This document shows positions 14,126-16,748 of a DNA stretch of 16,748 bases, one piece after another. The notes under the pieces are model-generated. The model was not told where the DNA came from. It worked only from the letters and a program-made list of their open reading frames with translations, and ran no database searches. How positions within the stretch are numbered: the stretch's first letter is position 1; each line of letters begins with the position of its first letter. The stretch is from UBA2233 sp002347965 [NCBI: Nitrospirae bacterium UBA2233] (lineage in GTDB: Bacteria; UBA2233): the NCBI GenBank assembly GCA_002347965.1, contig DDYN01000056.1, forward strand, positions 1-16,748. The letters run 5' to 3'. The position numbers were made by a program, and so were the translations under genes.

Positions 14126-15490
14126 ATGCAAAAAAAAGAACGCGCGCAGACAAGCTTTCTTCTGGCCGCACTGGCGGGACTCCTTTTTGGCTACGATACG
14201 GGCGTGATTTCTGGAGCGCTGTTGTTTATCAAGCGGGAGTTCGTCGTAGGCCCGCTCTTTGAAGGGGTGATCGTTGCCGCGGTTTTGCTTGGCTGCCTTT
14301 TGGGCGTCTCCGTCGGAACGCCGTTGGCGCAGAGGTTCGGCAGGAGGGCCACGCTGTTCCTTAGCGCCGTCGTGTTCATCGTGGGGACGATTGCTTGCAC
14401 GTTTGCCCTGGATATTGCCTGGCTGATTGCCGCTCGGTTGATTTTAGGGCTTGCAATCGGGGTATCTTCAATGTGTGCCCCCGTTTACCTGGCCGAGCTT
14501 GCGCCGGCGGGTGCCAGGGGAAGGCTCGTCACGCTCTTTCAGCTTTGCGTTACCTTGGGAATCCTTACGGCGTACCTCGTCGACTTGCTGCTAGCACCCC
14601 ATTGGCGGGGCATGTTTTTTGTGGGTATTGTTCCCGCCATGATCTTACTGATTGGCATTTTGCCCAGCCCAGAGAGCCCTAGGTGGCTTCTGTCCAAAGG
14701 GAAGGAGGACGAGGCCTGGGAGGTGTTGCTGCGCGTCCGGAGCACAAAGCAAGAGGCAAAAAGAGAGCTGGCCGACATCAAAGAAAGCCTGACACACCAG
14801 CAAGGGGGGCTTGGAACGCTCCTTAGGACCCATATTCGGGTGGCGCTGGCAATCGGCGTCCTTTTGGCCTTTTTCCAGCAAGTGACCGGGATTAACGCCG
14901 TGATTTACTTTGCGCCGTCGATTTTCAAGGCCGCCGGGTTTGGGTCGGACCTTGGCGCGCTTCTTGCGACCGTCGGGGTGGGGGTGATCAACGTCCTGGC
15001 CACTATCGCCGCGCTTTACGCCATCGACCGGCTGGGTCGGCGCTACCTTTTGCTGCTCGGTCTTTCCGGGATGATAGCGACGTTGAGCGCGCTTGCTGTT
15101 GGGTTTTGGGTAGGCCAAGGAAGGTTTCTCGCCCCGTTGACGGTTGCAAGCGTTCTCATGTACATCATGTTCTTCGCGATTGGCTTAGGGCCGGGCTTTT
15201 GGCTTCTGGCCGCAGAAATCTTCCCCCTGGAAGTGCGTTCGCTAGGCATGGGCGTGGCTACGCTGGCCAACTGGGGCTCGAACCTCGTGGTGTCGCTTAC
15301 CTTCCCGATGCTGCTCCATTCCTTAGGCGGAGCGGGTGTCTTTTCTCTCTACGCGCTTTTCTCTGTCGTTGCCTGGGTGTTCATCAAGGGCTACGTTCCG
15401 GAGACGAAAGGAAAGACGCTCGAAGAAATCGAGGCTTACTGGCTGGAGTTCAATTGGCATACGAAGCCTTCGGATAAACGCGCGGTTTAG
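14126..15490 (+). CDS. MFS sugar porter, probable sugar:H+ symporter (GalP/AraE/XylE type)
   Basis: 454-residue inner-membrane transporter with 12 predicted helices. Sugar-porter signatures are G-Y-D-T-G-V-I-S-G (22-30), R-F-G-R-R (70-74), P-E-S-P-R-W-L (182-188), Q-Q-V-T-G-I-N (251-257, sugar-binding Gln/Gln/Asn), D-R-L-G-R-R (301-306), G-P-G-F-W-L-L-A-A-E-I-F-P (355-367, binding-site Trp) and P-E-T-K-G-K-T (425-431). D24 and R133 match the Asp/Arg pair used for proton coupling in XylE, so symport is likely. The helix-5 motif F-Q-L-x-x-T-L-G-I-L (138-147) resembles GalP and AraE. The usual Ser before EIFP is Ala. AAAAGGAG lies 5 bases before ATG 14126. The gene is monocistronic with an extended -10 promoter. 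The sugar cannot be named from sequence. Confidence 0.93.
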   Translation: MQKKERAQTSFLLAALAGLLFGYDTGVISGALLFIKREFVVGPLFEGVIVAAVLLGCLLGVSVGTPLAQRFGRRATLFLSAVVFIVGTIACTFALDIAWLIAARLILGLAIGVSSMCAPVYLAELAPAGARGRLVTLFQLCVTLGILTAYLVDLLLAPHWRGMFFVGIVPAMILLIGILPSPESPRWLLSKGKEDEAWEVLLRVRSTKQEAKRELADIKESLTHQQGGLGTLLRTHIRVALAIGVLLAFFQQVTGINAVIYFAPSIFKAAGFGSDLGALLATVGVGVINVLATIAALYAIDRLGRRYLLLLGLSGMIATLSALAVGFWVGQGRFLAPLTVASVLMYIMFFAIGLGPGFWLLAAEIFPLEVRSLGMGVATLANWGSNLVVSLTFPMLLHSLGGAGVFSLYALFSVVAWVFIKGYVPETKGKTLEEIEAYWLEFNWHTKPSDKRAV

Positions 15491-15541
15491 ATTTCCTTGG
15501 AGCGATACCGGCTGCGAGGTTCGTGGTTGAGGGCTGCCAAG

Positions 15542-15570
15542 GCTTAGGCGCGGCAGTGTCCCGTCTAAGC
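15542..15570. other. weak inverted repeats between convergent genes; no clear terminator
   Basis: The 74 bases between the symporter and mutase stops hold CTGCC/GGCAG and GCTTAG/CTAAGC inverted repeats. The second pair reaches into the mutase stop codon. No run of U follows on either strand, so I do not call an intrinsic terminator. Confidence 0.2.
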
Positions 15571-16748
15571 GCCCTGCTCTCTGTAAGTACCGAATACGGC
15601 CCTTAGGGTATCCGAAATCTCGCCCACGGAGGCGTAGGCCTCTACCGCCTCGAGGATCGAAGGCATAAGGTTTTCGCCCGCCCTGGCCGCCTTGGAGAGC
15701 CTATCTAAGGCCTCCAAAGCCTTAGAGTTTCCCCTTGATGCCTTGATTCGCGAAAGATTTTCGATTTGTCCGCGTTCGAGCTCGGGGTCTACCCGAAAGA
15801 CGGCGATTTTTAGGTCTTCCTCTTCCTCGAAGGCGTTCAAGCCCACGACGATCTCGCGCTTTTCTTCGAGGGCCCTTTGGTAGGCATACGCGCTTTCCTC
15901 GATTTTTCGCTTGATGAACCCGGTCTCGATGCACTCAAGGACCGAGCCCCTCTCTTCGACCTCCACCATCAAATTCCTTGTCTTGTGCTCGAGCGCATCC
16001 GTGAGCGCCTCGATGGCGAAGCTTCCGCCAAATGGGTCGATCGTGTCCGTCAGGTGGGCTTCGTTCGCGATCACCTGCTGGGTGCGCAGCGCAAGCTTGG
16101 CGGAAGCCTCGCTTGGCAACCCTAGCGCCTCGTCCATGGAGTTCGTGTGGAGCGACTGACATCCCCCCAACACGGCCGCGAGCGCCTGGATCGCGATGCG
16201 GACGACGTTGTTCTCGATCTGCTTGGCCGTAAGCGTGGAACCCGCCGTTTGCACATGGAAGCGCATCATGAGCGAACGGGGGTCTTTGGGTGCGTAGCGC
16301 TCCTTTATGAGCCTCGCCCATAGACGCCTTGCAGCCCTGAACTTGGCAATTTCCTCCAAGAGGGCGTTGTGCGCGTTGAAGAAAAACGAAAGCCTCGGGG
16401 CGAACGAGTCGATCGTAAGGCCCGCCTGAATCGCCGCCTCGACGTAGGCCAGGCCGTTTAACAGCGTGTAGGCGATCTCCTGCGCGGCCGTGGAACCGGC
16501 CTCCCTGATGTGGTAGCCGGAAATGGAGATCGTGTTGAATTTTGGGCAGGTGTTTTTGGCGAACGCGAAGATGTCAGTGATGATTTTAAGCGAGGGCTTG
16601 GGCGGGAAGATGTAGGTCCCGCGCGCGACATACTCCTTAAGGATGTCGTTTTGAATCGTGCCCTGAAGGCGCTCGGTCGCAATCCCCTGCTTCTTGCCTA
16701 CGGCGATGTACATGGCGAGCAGTATGGCCGCCGTGGCGTTGATCGTCA
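15565..16748 (-). CDS. methylmalonyl-CoA mutase family, large (catalytic) subunit; 5' end beyond window
   Basis: Adenosylcobalamin-dependent mutase interconverting (R)-methylmalonyl-CoA and succinyl-CoA, or a close acyl-CoA pair. 393 residues are visible. The frame is open to the window edge, beginning TINATAAILLAMYIAVGKKQG, and the true start lies several hundred bases to the right. Diagnostic stretches are G-T-I-Q-N-D-I-L-K-E-Y-V-A-R-G-T-Y-I-F-P-P, S-G-Y-H-I-R-E-A-G, M-R-F-H-V-Q-T-A-G-S-T-L-T (conserved His near the corrin), G-G-C-Q-S-L-H-T-N-S-M-D-E-A-L-G-L-P and D-T-I-D-P-F-G-G-S. It ends (YREQGA) where the catalytic domain of split mutases ends, without the B12-binding D-x-H-x-x-G domain, so a separate small subunit is needed and is not in the window. 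The QTAGSTLT-type motif fits split-subunit methylmalonyl-CoA mutases; isobutyryl-CoA or related mutase identity cannot be excluded because the substrate-side N-terminus is missing. Confidence 0.93.
   Translation of the reverse strand, partial: TINATAAILLAMYIAVGKKQGIATERLQGTIQNDILKEYVARGTYIFPPKPSLKIITDIFAFAKNTCPKFNTISISGYHIREAGSTAAQEIAYTLLNGLAYVEAAIQAGLTIDSFAPRLSFFFNAHNALLEEIAKFRAARRLWARLIKERYAPKDPRSLMMRFHVQTAGSTLTAKQIENNVVRIAIQALAAVLGGCQSLHTNSMDEALGLPSEASAKLALRTQQVIANEAHLTDTIDPFGGSFAIEALTDALEHKTRNLMVEVEERGSVLECIETGFIKRKIEESAYAYQRALEEKREIVVGLNAFEEEEDLKIAVFRVDPELERGQIENLSRIKASRGNSKALEALDRLSKAARAGENLMPSILEAVEAYASVGEISDTLRAVFGTYREQGA

Overview
The window looks like chromosomal DNA from a diderm (Gram-negative) bacterium. 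It encodes LPS-core heptosyltransferase-family enzymes with an LPS kinase, an ArnT-like lipid-linked sugar transferase, the lipoprotein carrier LolA, MreB and FtsK. RNase J, a methylmalonyl-CoA mutase large subunit without its own B12 domain, and an RNase J-FtsK-LolA gene string would fit a deltaproteobacterial-grade lineage (Desulfobacterota, SAR324 or similar). That placement is inference from gene content only. I see no rRNA, tRNA, CRISPR array, insertion sequence or phage gene.

Layout. At the left edge is the 5' part of an AtpZ/AtpI-type gene (minus), divergent from a PduO-type cobalamin adenosyltransferase (plus). The adenosyltransferase abuts, tail to tail, a minus-strand pair in which a GAF-GAF-degenerate-GGDEF protein precedes mreB. 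A 254-base divergent region with a strong shared -10 box and a structured leader separates this pair from a plus-strand ArnT-like membrane glycosyltransferase. That gene converges, with overlapping ends, on a tight minus-strand LPS-core operon: GT9 transferase, KdkA-like kinase, GT9 transferase. Divergent from the operon is a two-gene rsbT-rsbX regulatory unit. It meets, sharing a CTAG stop, the minus-strand operon RNase J-ftsK-lolA. A second divergent promoter region leads to a plus-strand sugar:H+ symporter of the MFS. The window closes with the 3' part of a minus-strand methylmalonyl-CoA mutase large subunit.

How the genes relate. Most of the window concerns the cell envelope and cell shape: LPS core assembly and phosphorylation, lipid-linked sugar transfer, lipoprotein transport, MreB and the FtsK division translocase. 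The adenosyltransferase makes adenosylcobalamin, the cofactor of the mutase at the other end, but the two genes are not in one operon. RsbT and RsbX are the output and reset parts of a stressosome-like switch, here without RsbR or RsbS beside them.

No clearly new multi-gene system is visible. The least explained signals are a perfect 19-bp inverted repeat inside the distal GT9 gene, whose 41-bp centre stays open in frame if inverted, an 11-bp inverted repeat in the neighbouring kinase gene, an imperfect direct repeat between atpZ and pduO, the orphan rsbT-rsbX pair with an enlarged RsbT, and a degenerate GGDEF protein coupled to mreB. No intergenic gap exceeds 300 bases. Promoter calls are by eye and unscored.
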